Positions 10,669 through 22,700 of a DNA stretch of 64,000 nucleotides are shown here, in pieces (the stretch's first letter is position 1; the number at the start of each line of letters is the position of its first letter). The position numbers and the translations under genes are program-made. The notes under the pieces were generated by a model, which saw only the letters and a list, made by a program, of their open reading frames with translations, ran no database searches and was not told the DNA's origin. Where the stretch lies: NCBI GenBank assembly GCA_032358255.1, contig JAULBX010022741.1, positions 1-64,000 on the forward strand, given 5' to 3'. The DNA is from Heterotrichella gracilis (lineage: Eukaryota; Sar; Xanthophyceae; Tribonematales; Xanthonemataceae).

Positions 10669-12647
10669 CTGGACCACCACAAGGAGTTTTGTTTGTTTTG
10701 TTGGTTCTTGGTAGGATTAAGGGTTTTGAATTTAGGGTTTTGGGAGTAGGGTTGGTTTGAGTGTGCATGTGCTTAACAGCCACTTTACACTGCCAGCGCA
10801 GTGTCCTGCGTAATGAAGCCAGGCTCGCACCTGGCTTAACCCTTGCAAGTTGCTTGATCAGTTGCTAGATTCCCACACTGTGGACGGTGACCTCCTGACC
10901 AGTGGCACTTGCACTGTATATGATGACCTCGTGGCCAACACAGCCCAGGCATGCACCAGCATATGACAGCGCATACACTCCCAAGGTCCAAGATGTTTTG
11001 GCTGGCTTGCTTGAGCACGGGTGAAGCCATCCTGGGTGCCAACGACCACCCTGTCTATGGTTATAACCACATCCCAGCCCACCACCACCACCAACCACGC
11101 CACCACTACCACCACCATCACCACCACCACCCACCACCACTCTGCGTCATCCAAGGTTCACTGCCCATCACCACTCTGCGTAACCCACTGCCACTGCCTA
11201 CCTCCCCGCACCCCACCACCACCGCCACCCACCACAAGCGCCCAGGACGTCTGCCCACCACTGCCACTTGGTGTTCCAGGGTCTTCAACCGTTACTGCTG
11301 CTTCACCATCTTCAGCACTAGCTGGCAGGCTGTCTTGCGCTTCTCGCCCTGCATCTGCCCCTGCGCTCCCTGCTGAGTGTACACGCCCCACGCCCCCATG
11401 CTGCAACTTGCTCCTCCCCAACTGGGAAGTCCGGACACCAGGCGGCGGCCTTGTTGCAGTGAAGGGACGCGGGTGGTGACGGCTATGTGTCAACGGCTGC
11501 ACTGGGCGACCCGCATCACGGCAGACTGGTAGGGGAAGGCGAGCCCATGTGCATGCATGTGCCATGTGCATGCATGTGGCATTCATGGTCTGGAGGGCGT
11601 GAGACCCCATCAAGACTAGCTGGCAAGTTCAAATATTTAAATACGCTGTGTATAGAGGATAACGGGCGCGTGTCTGACCTTCAAGTAAGGCAAGCATGCG
11701 GGGCATGCCACAACCCTGTTGGGCCTAGTAAGCGTTTGATGGCCAGACAGCTGGCGAGACAGTGTGCACGACTAGGCAAGTGGAATAGTCAGCTAGGCAA
11801 GTGGGATACTCGTCGCAAGTTGTTTATGGCAAAACAAACTTCGCAAGTGTCTGTTTGAATATGCTGTATGACTTCGCTCAGGACTCTCGAGTCAGATATC
11901 TAGAGAACGACCGCGCCACTTCAGCCCTTGCAACACTGCCTGTATACCAATAGGATATGGGATATCTTAACAGGTACAAGTATGATATAGGAACAGGAAT
12001 AGGAATAGGAACAAGACTTTTATGTCGACACCTATCCTGATCTGAGCTCATGAGCTGCTATTGATATCAGTACTGCACAAACAAGCCCCCACTTCTGTGT
12101 TAGAGCATTCTGCCCTTCTCAGAAATCTTCTTCATTTTGATTTTGGGTTTTGATAAAACACCGACGAACTCGGAAACGAGAGCGAAATGCTCCCTTTAAA
12201 TGCTCCCCCTGAACTGCACAAATTCTGATGCACTAGACTGTCAACCCGCTGGACACCAGCAGGGCTGAAGGGGTGGGGTTATCAATATAAACAGAAGGGC
12301 ATGTCATGGCTCAACCAAGGCCATAGGGTATAACACAAAATTTACAGGACCCATTCAGGTTTGGGTGCGATAGGTTATGAAGACGTGTTGACAAGAATAC
12401 CCAGAAGCAAGTTCAGAAGCGCTATCTAAACCACCTGCGTTGCCTCTCAACCGGCTCCGAGGAGAACCATCATATTTCTGCATGCATCACATCACGTTGT
12501 CACTGGCCACTTTCTTTGCTATTGACGTCAACAGGCCTTATTATACTTGATTTCACTGCTGTTTAAGGTTCTCCGCAGCGGTGCTAGGCCCGCGGCCGAA
12601 ACCAATAGCCAACTGTTTCATTGAACACCTTGCCACCGTTGACAGTC
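10669..12647. other. Divergent region between CLT and bS18m; likely holds the CLT 5' exon; CAC-rich tract
   Basis: 11080-11150 is a CAC/CCA-rich tract. 11160-11480 is GC-rich and open in several frames, and might hold the CLT transit-peptide exon, but no frame is convincing. 10860-11030 (-) has a short stretch resembling a WD-repeat blade (HEVIIYSASATGQEV) that ends in a stop. 11640-12600 shows no exon. A short degenerate AGGAATAGGAA run lies near 11990-12015. Confidence 0.4.
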
Positions 12648-14080
12648 ATGAACCGCCTGCGAGGCCTGTCTCGGCCTTTGCAGCTGGCTCTACAAGCACG
12701 GCAAGGCGTAGTGAGTGGCACACAGCAATGCCAGCGGCTTTGGGACAGCCAAAGTAGCCTTGGTGTGCAGCACCTGAGTGCCGCCAGGGAGTGTCAGGCG
12801 GCAAAGCCACATGCATGCAGGCAGTTTTCAAGTGATGAGCAGGAGCCCACTGACAGAAAAGGTACCAAGCAATAGCTATTACTTGTGCTCTGCCAATGTT
12901 GCTGCCCCGGTAAAATCGGCCTTCTCTCTCCTACTCTGCATTACGATGCATATGCTGTCACTGCTGACCCCTGAGCAGAAATTGATTACTTGGGCGGTGC
13001 CCATGTCCGATCAGTCAGTGCTGTTGCACTGGTGCACTGGCAGCTAGAGGATAGCATCCATCCTGTTGCCATGCGTTTGCAATTAATCCTTGCAAACCTG
13101 TTTGCTGTTGCAGGGAGGCAACCACTGACCCCTGCCACCGATGCGGATGGCAAGCAGCAGTGGAGGACCTGGGTGGAAACACGCCTGGAAGGTACTATTC
13201 TCCAGTAGAAACGGTGGCGGGGGTTGAACGTGAGGGCTGAACCTGTATTGCTACTCATGTCATGCATCATTACTCAACAGCTAGTGGTGGTTCAATTAGA
13301 ACTACCTTGCACTTGTGTGTCAGCTTTTTGTCCACGCAACTCCAGTCCCCGCAAATCCAGTGAACGAAATAGTGGTTGCACGTCACTGCACTCTCCTCAA
13401 CAAGTGACAACGTCTCGCGCCCTACAGGCCTGAACAAGAAGCGCGCACAAGAGCAGCCGCTTGTCCCCGTCGATGAGGCGGAGCCCGAGCCTGCCCTGGA
13501 GGCCTCCACCACCACCCCAGCAGCACCCACATCCCGTGGCCCCGCCTACCCCGCCGCAGCCGCAACACAGCCAGCTGAGGAGCCCGAGTTTGACTACGAC
13601 CAAGTGCTCCTGCAGCAGGTCCACCAAGCAGATGGCAGCGCATCCCCAGTCAGCGGGTACTCACAGCTAGGCAAGGTGGCCCTCGCAGCGCGGCCCGGGA
13701 CCGGCAACACGGGCCGCCTGGACGAGATCTCGCCCAACCGCATCCACCCCAACCGCCTGTTCTACCCGGGCCAGACCTACGAGCCCGACGAGCTCAACGT
13801 GTTCAAGCAGGACTCGCTGGTGAGCAAGCAGGCGTGGAGCGTGCCCCGGCCTCACGTGACCAACACGGGCGTGCTGCGGGACGGGGGGTTCAAGAACATC
13901 AAGTTCCTGTCCACCTTTGTCACCGAGACGGGCAAGCTGGTGCCCCGGCGGCGGGTGCGGCTGCGACAGAAGGTGCACCGCCACGTGTGCCGCCAGATCC
14001 GCCTGGCGCGCTGCATGGGGCTGCTCAACCCTACCGCCAAGCTGCCGCAGTTCAGCAGGGGGGGGAGGGGCAGCCGCTAG
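12648..14080 (+). CDS. Mitochondrial ribosomal protein bS18m-like, with long N-terminal extension
   Basis: Exons 12648-12861, 13114-13191 and 13428-14080 encode 314 residues. The N terminus (MNRLRGLSRPLQLALQARQG) is Arg-rich, lacks acidic residues and looks like a mitochondrial presequence. The bS18 core lies at about residues 257-297: FLSTFVTETGKLVPRRRVRL, then RQIRLARCMGLL. This matches the bS18 pattern of a basic patch followed by an Arg-rich helix ending in R.xGLL, which packs on 16S-type rRNA near uS11 and bS6. About 250 residues precede the core, much longer than bacterial S18 (about 75) and Ala/Pro-rich at 95-150. A plastid target is possible but less likely given the N terminus and because plastid S18 is usually plastid-encoded. 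The stop region is repeated downstream. Confidence 0.8.
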
Positions 14081-14190
14081 GGTGTGGACTGCACCTCAGC
14101 TCATCAGAGGGGGGAGGGGCAGCAGCTAGGGTGTGGGCTGCGCCTCAGTTCAGCAGAGGGAGGAGGGGCAGCCTAGGGTGTGGCCTGGAC
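14045..14190 (+). repeat. Three tandem copies of the bS18m stop-codon region
   Basis: A unit of about 50-55 bp made of TCAGCAG, a G-rich block (GGGGAGGGGCAGC), CTAGGGTGTGG and CTGC.CCTCAG occurs three times. The first unit contains the end of the coding sequence and its TAG; the other two lie in the 3' UTR. Confidence 0.8.
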
Positions 14191-14281
14191 CGGTCATGTA
14201 GAGGTTACACATGCACAGGCTAGGTATTTTACAAATAACAGCTAGCAGCCAAGTTTATCAAAGGTTTGCTCAACACAGATG

Positions 14282-16028
14282 TTATGGACTTGAGCTGGGT
14301 GCAGGATGGTCGGGCCTGACTATCGCGTATGCCTTTTGCATCGCCTCAAACACCTTTTGTTGCTCAGCGTCGGCGGCGACGTTGCGCTGCACCTGCGCTT
14401 CCAGTGCGTTGAACTGGGTCTGCAGCGACATGAGCTGTTGGATCAGCAACTGGTTGGCGTTAGTGAGCGCTGACATGTCTGTATGGCCTTGCATGGCATC
14501 GCCCATATCCCCAAACATGGCCAGCTCAGCTTGTAACGCTTCAATCAGCTTGTCGTCGTTGTCTGTCTTTTGCAGCACCGTTGCAACCTTGCCCTTCCAC
14601 TCCCTCAACTGCAGCGCACGCACAAATAACGTTATGGTAACATTCTTTGAAGGAGGTTTGTTGACTGAAGGTGCAGTGAGCAGTCGTTGGCACTGATCAG
14701 GCTATTTGTCACCTGTCCCAATGACCAGCTACTTTGGCGGGCGTTCACTTGGGGCGCTGATTGTGGCGTAGTTTGTGCATGGGCATGACATTGTGTGCTT
14801 AACCTCATTCTGCGCACCTCATCCTCCAAAAAATGCTTTCGGGCGATGGCTGATTCGTACTTCAACCGCCATTCTCGGGCTTTTGCTTCCGCAGCCTCCA
14901 CGTCAGCCTTCAGGTACTGCTGCCGTTGCATGCGCTCAGCCTTGATCTGCATGATGTCCCGCGTTTGCCTCAACCCCGCTGGGCAGGTGTTTCCAGCATT
15001 GGGTGCCTGCACACAAGGCACGTTGATTGTGAAGAGTTCCAGGACACCTTGCCAACCAAACCACATTGCAAAGCTTCTCGCACTGCCTAAACACCGTCTA
15101 AACACCGCCTAAACAGTGCGAGTTGCGTACCATGGTATGCTAAGCAATGCTAAGCACTGAACGGATGGGGCAGCAGATGGAACCCTACCTTTTCGCCAGG
15201 CGCCACCCCACTGGCAGACATCTCCCTGAGCTTGGCCTTTAACAGCGTGATCTGCTGCGCCCTCCCCCTCCAGTCACTCTTCCCATCCACCAGGCTGGAC
15301 ACGGGGACCTCCTCCCCCACCTCCTGCTGCACTATGCGCAGCAACTTGTCACGCTCTGCTTTTAAGGTCCCAACCTGCACGCATGCGACCGTGTGAATAC
15401 ATTCTGAGTAAGCATACAATACACGACAACTACTTGAACACATGGTAGGGAAAATGTCCATGCCTTTGCGTCCAGTTGCCCCATCTTATCCAGCATATGG
15501 TTGCACTTCTCCTGCAAAGCATGGTGCTTGTCCTTCCAAAGCTCTCCCTGAGCTGCTGCCCTCTTCACGTCCTGCAAGAGTTCCCAGCAGTGTTTTACAA
15601 GGCTCTGCCGTCATCTGTTGGCTTTTACATTCCATTGTCGTGGACTTGAGAAGGTCAGGCAGTGGTGTCTGTTGCAGCGTGGAGGTCAATCGACAACCAC
15701 TTACTGTTCCAGTAGGGTCCGGTTCTCTGGTGGCAGGGTTGACGGCAGCAGCAGCCAGCTGTGCAGATCGTCTTCTCTCCTTCTCTAGAGCGAGCGATAG
15801 CGACCTGTTCTGCGAATGGATGGGGGAATGGGAGGCGTTTGCACACACAAGGTGTTGACTTGTTGCTGGGCACTGACGCAACTTCCAACCCAGTACCTTC
15901 TTAGATAGGTCAATGATCTTTTGAGCGGCGTCGCTGTTGTCTTCTCCAACAAAGCCCTCTTCACTGACGAGCGTTTCCACGTCCTCGGAGGTTTTGCTGC
16001 GAGTGCTGGCCACCTCTGGCTCGCCCAT
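14282..16028 (-). CDS. Coiled-coil protein of unknown function
   Basis: Exons 16028-15897, 15809-15705, 15571-15464, 15374-15189, 15006-14749 and 14608-14282 give 371 residues, all introns in phase 0. Most of the chain is charged and heptad-like (LALEKERRRSAQLAA, ELWKDKHHALQEKCNHMLDK, MQRQQYLKADVEAAEAKARE, QLLIQQLMSLQTQFNALEAQ), separated by short flexible parts, with no transmembrane segment. I do not recognise the family. The start at 16028 gives an acidic Ser/Thr/Glu-rich N terminus. The third intron (15375-15463) seems to use a GC donor (AAG|GCATGG). The exon 5/6 junction has an in-frame alternative (ATGAG|GTTAAG with a later acceptor). It lies head to head with CEP104, so a ciliary role is possible but only inferred. 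Confidence 0.65.
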
Positions 16029-16714
16029 GGTTATATGTATCGCACAGGCGCCCGTAAATATAGACGTGCACTTATGGGCGATGGTACCACCTACTATGGG
16101 TACTGTTACTGCCCTAAAAAAACCTTATTAGAACAAACGCTGGGTATTCATTCTGGCCTCAGCGGAAGTGGCATGCCCCCAATGCCGGAGGCAGGTTGCA
16201 AAATGATGGTTTGTCTGTAGTTGCACCCCCGGCTAAGACCACATATGAGCATCGTTTTGGGGAAAAAAGCGCTCTTGAACAGTGGATGCTTTTACACGGG
16301 TACCAGGTTTCAGTCGCACGATGTTCCACCCCTTGAATTTGAACCTCCATTTTTTTCAAACTTTCTGAAACTCGGTTGCCCTCCGTTGACGAAAACTGGC
16401 GATACCGAGCCGTTTCTACTTGACATGCTAGCGCCCACATCATTATATTGGAAAGTGACTTGCAGCCTTAACCCAGCGTTTGAACATAATCTGCGAGTAT
16501 CTCAATCACAGCATTGGGCATGCATGGTATCCACATTGCCTTTGGGAAGGCCAACAGACCCCCAAGTCTAGTCATACGCCCGTAGGAAGGGTACCCTTCT
16601 ACGTTAAAACCTCCTTTCATGTGTATTGAAGTGGTGGCAATGCAGCGGCACAGTGTCCACAGCAGCCCGTTGTGACATCCCCAAATCGCTGAGGGAGGCA
16701 ATACAAAACACACC
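16029..16714. other. Divergent promoter region between coiled-coil gene and CEP104
   Basis: The 686 bp between two divergent start codons contain open frames on both strands, but none with a matching splice pattern. I see no clear regulatory motif. Confidence 0.4.
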
Positions 16715-19700
16715 ATGGAGGCGGGCGGCTTGCTGCAGGGTGGCTCTGACAAGCTCCGTTTCAGCGTCTTCCACTGTTCTGGAGAGGTGGGTAGCGAGCC
16801 ATTTTACAACGCAGATACCTTCAGAAACGTCCCACGCTGAGCTTGGGTAATGCATGCGTTGCAGGACCCAGAGTTCCCTGCTCGGGAGCTGCTCTATCAC
16901 CACAACCAGAGCAGAGGCTGGCAGAGCCCCAGGTCAGCTGAACAGCAAAACATTGTACCCTGCGCCTGTTATATGTGGTCCACGGTTGGCTGGTATTGAC
17001 AGGGCCTCCGTTTGCAGGTTTTGTCAGTATCCTGTGGAGCTCATTGTGAAGCTGGACCAGCCTTCCCTGATAAGGCAGATCCAGCTGCTTTCCCACGAAT
17101 TCAAGGTACTGTTCACCTTTTGAGGAAGCATTTTTAGAGGTTCAAGTTTGGCCCATGTTGACGTCATTGTCACATGGCCGTCATGCCTGCTGCCCGGCGG
17201 AGCCTAGCAACCGCTCGCATGTCCTACCTATCTCCTATCAAGCTACCTGTCTCACCTCCAATTAAGCTGCCTATCCTACCTCTTATCAAAACACCAGGAC
17301 ACCTTGCAAACTGCTCCTGTGATTGCAGATCACCTCCAAGATAGAGGTCTGCGTGGGGAACCTGGCCCCGGGGGAGGTTGACTATTCCCGGTGCGTGTAC
17401 AAGCGCCTGGGATACCTGACACTGGCGACCAACGAGGAAACCAACTTCACGCAGCGCGAGCTGAAGAGCATCAACCTGCAGCAGCAGGCGCAGCTGCTGC
17501 GGTTTGTGTTCCACCGGTGCCATGCCAACAAGTTCAACATATACAACCAGGTACGGCCCCGCGCACCCATTCATTTAGTGACATGCATTAGGCAGTAAGG
17601 GACCTGCGTTCTATTATGTCATTAAACATTGCATTCAATTACATGTTATATTATAGTACCGCCGGGCTCACAGTCTGCCTGCATCAGCGCATGCCCGACG
17701 GGTCTGTCTCGGCACCGCTCATACCAGTTCTGAGCGATTGGTTACCAATGTTGGGACCTGCATTGTGACTCTACACCCTAGTCACTTGCTATCCAGCTGT
17801 AAACTGCAGCCAGATAGCCAATCACATTGCATGAGCTCTCTCCACTCAGCTCTCTGCACTCAGCTCGCGACTTGGCAACGCTTACGCCATTTCTGTGCCT
17901 GTTTCCACCTTGCCAGCAGGATGCAGAATGCATGCCCTGCCTGCCCACAGCTTCACCCCCACATAAACCAATGGCTATTACCAATCAGGAATCCATTTCC
18001 ACCTTGCCACCTTTCAATTGGGGTACCATACTCGCACTGCCTAACCACAGCCTGCCCCGCAGATCGGCTTGATCGCACTCAACGTCATCGGCGAACCGCT
18101 TGACATCCCCATGGACCTCGGCTACTCCAGCACCAGCCAGCCATACACTGCATCAAATGGGCACGGCGCGAGCACCTCATCCACTGGCATGGCAGATTTG
18201 ACCCTAGACATGCAAGTGGATCCTGCCACGGCTGCCAAGATCCGGGAGCTGCACCAGCAGAAGGAGTATGCGGTGGCCAGCGAGGACTATGACGAGGCCA
18301 AGAGGCTGAAGCAGGTACGCCTAGGGCCGCCTTAAACCCTACAGTGAGAACTGTAAAATTAATTAATCAAATAATTGGCTGAACAGGAGGTGGAGCTGTT
18401 GAAAATAGTTAGGCCCATCCCAAAAATGCCATATAAGTAAACCCAACTGAACATCTTACTGACAGGTTACCAATTTAATGTAACAAATTGTGTGCCTGAC
18501 ACAGGAGGTTGAGCGGTTGAAGGTGGTTGGGTCCCAGATTGCGCAGCTTGAGGCCAGGAAGCGCGCTGCGGTGGAGCAGGAGGACTATGACGCGGCGAAA
18601 ACGCTGAAACAGGTATGTGTGCGTGGGATAGGGGCTGGGGTACGCGGTGGCATGCGGCTGATCACATGTAGCTGATCACACCCGGCTGATCACATGCAGC
18701 TGATTACATGCGGCTGATCACATGCGGCTGATCACATGCAACTGATTACATGCGGCTGATTACATCCGGCTGGTCACATGGGGCTAGGGGTGTGCTGCAA
18801 GGGTGGCCTTACATGAGATTGATCCAATTAGCATGGTCCATACATGCTGGGATCACATCCGGCTGATCCCATGCAATGTTGCATCACTTGGAAACAGGTG
18901 CAATTTTGCCCAAATTAAATTAATCACATGCAAATTCATCAAATGCAGGAGATTGAGCGGTTGCGGGTGACGACAGACATCGCAGGGCCGGATGTGGGCC
19001 AGCCCCGTGTGCGGAAGCAGGCCGATCCAGATGAAATCTTCAGCCGGGTGCTCAACAGCAGGCCACCCACGGTACAGCACAGGCCAGCGGATGCGCAGGC
19101 TGACCCTGCGGTACCAGCAGCACCACAATTGCCGCCGGCTGTGCCGGATCCCATTGTCCCGTCGCGGCCCACCACAACCGCTGCAGAGCCCATACCAAGT
19201 ACGCCACAGCCCTAAACTCTACATTCTACACTGCTACTGGGAGCGCAATGCAACGGCCTATGCCAACCCCCCATACCTTAATAAAACCCCCCACTCAACT
19301 GCTTAAGAGGGCCATAATGAGCCCTCGCTCAAGTGCTTAAGAGCCCTCACTCAATTGCCTCAATGAGCCCTCACTCAAGGGCCATAGTGAGCCCTCACTC
19401 AAGTGCTGTGTGCGCAGCCCCACAAGTGGCTGAAGAGCCCTCCTACGCCAGCCAGCAGCACCACACAGTGTACGATGAGCGGCCCGTGGGAGGCAGGGGC
19501 AGCTACCACTTTGACCCCGCGGATGCTACCAGCAATCCCGAGCCTCCGCCCGCCGCCGCGCCTGCCGCCCGCATGCCGGCGCATCGGGAAACCGCGTCTG
19601 CAGCGCTGGGGCCCCGCCCCTCAGGTGCTTTTGGGACCTAGGTACCTTGTGCCATGTGGCCGTTGTCTTTATTTGGTTGCGCCTTTGGCGTAGGGCGCCC

Positions 19701-22700
19701 TTCCACCAATACAAGTGGCAATGCCACTGTTTGGTTCATGATGCCTTATTTTCCATCTTAATTTCTTGAAATTGCATATTCCCTATGCATCTCCCAGATC
19801 TTCAGGCGCAGCAGGTGTAGACGCCATTCTACTGCTCATGCCTAGACATAAGACATAGGTTTCCCGCGCCATTTTCTGTAAATTGCCTCTATTGTCTGCG
19901 CCCAGATTTCCCGTCAGAGCTACCCGCCCCTGAGCCCATGCCCTCCACCGACGCCAAGGAAGCCGAGGAGCTCATCCTGATGGTGGGCCAGTACACCGCC
20001 TGTGCGCTGTACAGCAAGAACTGGCAGCTGCGGGAAGCGGCTGTGCTGCGGATCAGCCGTGCGGTGGGCAAGAAAACCCTAGCGGAGGGTCCTGATGAGG
20101 TGCTGCGGGTGCTGACGCGCACCATCACGCGCTGCCTGAGGGACAAGGTGGCCAACGTGTTCACAGGTAACTCTCTTTAGGGTGTAGGGTCTAGGGTTTT
20201 AAGGTCTGTACGGCAAGAACTGGCGGCTGCGGGAAAGCCGCGCGGTGGGCAAGAAAACCCTAGCGGAGGGTCCTGATGAGGTGCTGCGGGTGCTGACACG
20301 CACCATCACGCGCTGCCTGAGGGACAAGGTGGCCAATGTGTTCACAGGTAATTGGCATCAGGCTGAGGGCAGCTACAGTCATATGAAGGTAGAGAATGCA
20401 CGAGGTCATCACCAACTTTCGGGGATCTGACTTCCTCTGCACATATTTATAATGCCGCTGCGTGCCCCACGCAGGTGGTCTGCAGCTGCTGCGGCAGTTG
20501 GTTGAGGGCTATGGGCGCTCCGCCCCCGCCCGCGACCTGCACCACTGCGTGCTGGAGGTGGCTCCGCTGTTGACAGAAAAGGCAGGGGAGGCCAATGCCA
20601 AGTTCCGTGAGGCGTCCACAGAATCCCTGGTGTACCTTGCGGGGGTGAAGGAGGCGGGGCTGGGGGCAGCAACCGCGGTCTTCCTGCGGCAGCCCAGCAA
20701 GGTGGGTTGGGTATGCGTGGAGTGGGTAGGTTCAGGGCCTAGGAATTGGGAGGGGTCAGGGCCCTGCCAGGCCAAATCTGGGTGTTGCAAGAGAAAAGGG
20801 GAACTGATGGTAAGCTCCGTGAGGTGTCCACAGAGGCCCTGGGGGAAGCAACTGCTGTCTTCTTGCGCCAGCTGAGCAAAATGTGTCCCTCTATTCAGCA
20901 TATTCACATTTACATTTTTGCGCTGCTGAGTGGGACAGAATCAGAATTAAATCATGCTCTACACTGCAAAGCCGGACATTGACTTTGATGTCGCTGAATT
21001 TCACAAAAATGGTGCAGAACCAGAGCGTGTGGCGCCCCGTGCTGTGCCGCCTCCAACTCCTCCAAGCCCTGCTGCCAGTCAGTGGAGCCAGCACCGTAAT
21101 ACATGTACAAGTTTGCATCACAAAATGGCACAGTTTCAGAAAAGTACCATGCTCTACATCATACAATCAGTCCATTGACATCAATTTGGCTAAAATTTGG
21201 TGCAGAACCAGAGCGCGTGGCGCCCCGTGCTTGGTCGCTTGCAGCTCCTTCAGGCGCTGCTGCCAGTCATTGGGGTCAGCCGGGGGGGCGAGGCGGGCTT
21301 TGGCATTGAGCCGCTGATGGCATTTGTTGGGACCGCTTTTGGCAGTGCCAACCAGGATGTGCGCGCGACTGCTGTAAAGGTCACCCTGCAGGTGGGTTGG
21401 GTTCTTGAAGTCGAGGATTAAATCTTAGTCGCGAAGATCCAGGCACAATCAATTGAAACTGCGATTGCAATCCCAGTCCACTGCTTGCCACTTCGCATTT
21501 GGCTGGGTAATGTTGTGGTACCCACAGCTGCCTTGCTCCCCTCTTCCCAAAAGATGTTTGGACAGCGGGCCCCTCGGTGCGGCGCCGCCTCCCCACCGGC
21601 CTCAACCTCGAGATCAAAGAGCAGCCAAGCAGGACGACTCGTTTGTATGACTTCGGCATTTTGAATATATTTGCGACATAATTATCAACTGCGGCCTTTC
21701 CATTTCTAGGTGTTTGAGATGGCGGGCCCCTCGGTGCGGCGCCACCTGCCCCCCGACCTCAACCCCAAGATCAAGGAGCAGCTAGACAGCGCCATGGCCT
21801 CAAGCCTCCCAGTGGATGACAGGCCGCTGCCGCCACCGCCACGTCAGCCAGCCTCACTACCGGTGCGTGTTAAAACTGCTTTATTTGTGTATTTATTGCT
21901 TAAAACCTAATGTGGCTAATATCCGGAATTTATATACATTTGTGTTTCCCCCTTGCTACCCCTTGCCACAGCTCGGTTCTGCATGCGCTCGTAGACGATG
22001 GTGAGGACGGGGACGTTTGTGCACCCACCCACATTAGTTAGTTAGTTTAGTTACATGCATTCCAGCAATACAGCCAGATTAGCAGTCGGTCTTGCACATG
22101 CGGCGCCACGCAGCACTTTCCTGGCACCCACCCACATAGCCACAGCCAATGCGCATGGCATTCTCAGCAGCCCCCGTCCCCAGCATATCCCCAGTGATTG
22201 CACATGACCTCCCCAACATGTTCGCCATCCCCATCTCACCTTGCACTCTGCATGCATGCAGGCTCCACCCCCCCCCCGCCGGAAATCGCAAACAGAGACC
22301 CCGCCGGCGCCCAAGCCTGCCACCAAGCCGCCCAAGCACTCACCACCCGCTCGGCCACCTCCCTCAGGTGGGGTCGCCAGGGTTTAAGGGTTTAGGGATA
22401 GGGGACCCAGTGGCGCAGGCTCCACGCATGCTTTTGCGTATGCCCATGCAGGCAGCCTTGGGGATCACCCATCCACGCACCTTTTCCCGCAGCCCTCACC
22501 GCCCCCTTGCCCCCTCCACCCAGCCACCAATGCAAACCCGCACATGCTTGCCCTCAACCCCCCCTACACACATGCAACCTCTCCCCCTTTGGTTCGGAAC
22601 CCACACCAACCCACCCACCCACCCACCCCTGCAGCCCCCGCGCCCCCACCCACCCACTCCGACCTACCCAAACCCAAAACCCTTAAACTAAACCCTAACC

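Noticed and set aside
11080-11150. CAC-rich tract as a His-rich or Thr-rich protein domain
   Set aside because: Simple repeat open in several frames on both strands; no supporting exon structure.
16604-16903. Minus-strand ORF of 99 codons upstream of CEP104
   Set aside because: It is the antisense shadow of CEP104 exons 1 and 2, which match the family on the plus strand.
22149-22691. Forward Pro/His/Thr-rich ORF of 180 codons in CEP104
   Set aside because: Frame differs from exon 13, and the composition comes from C-rich intron and copied exon 14 edge.
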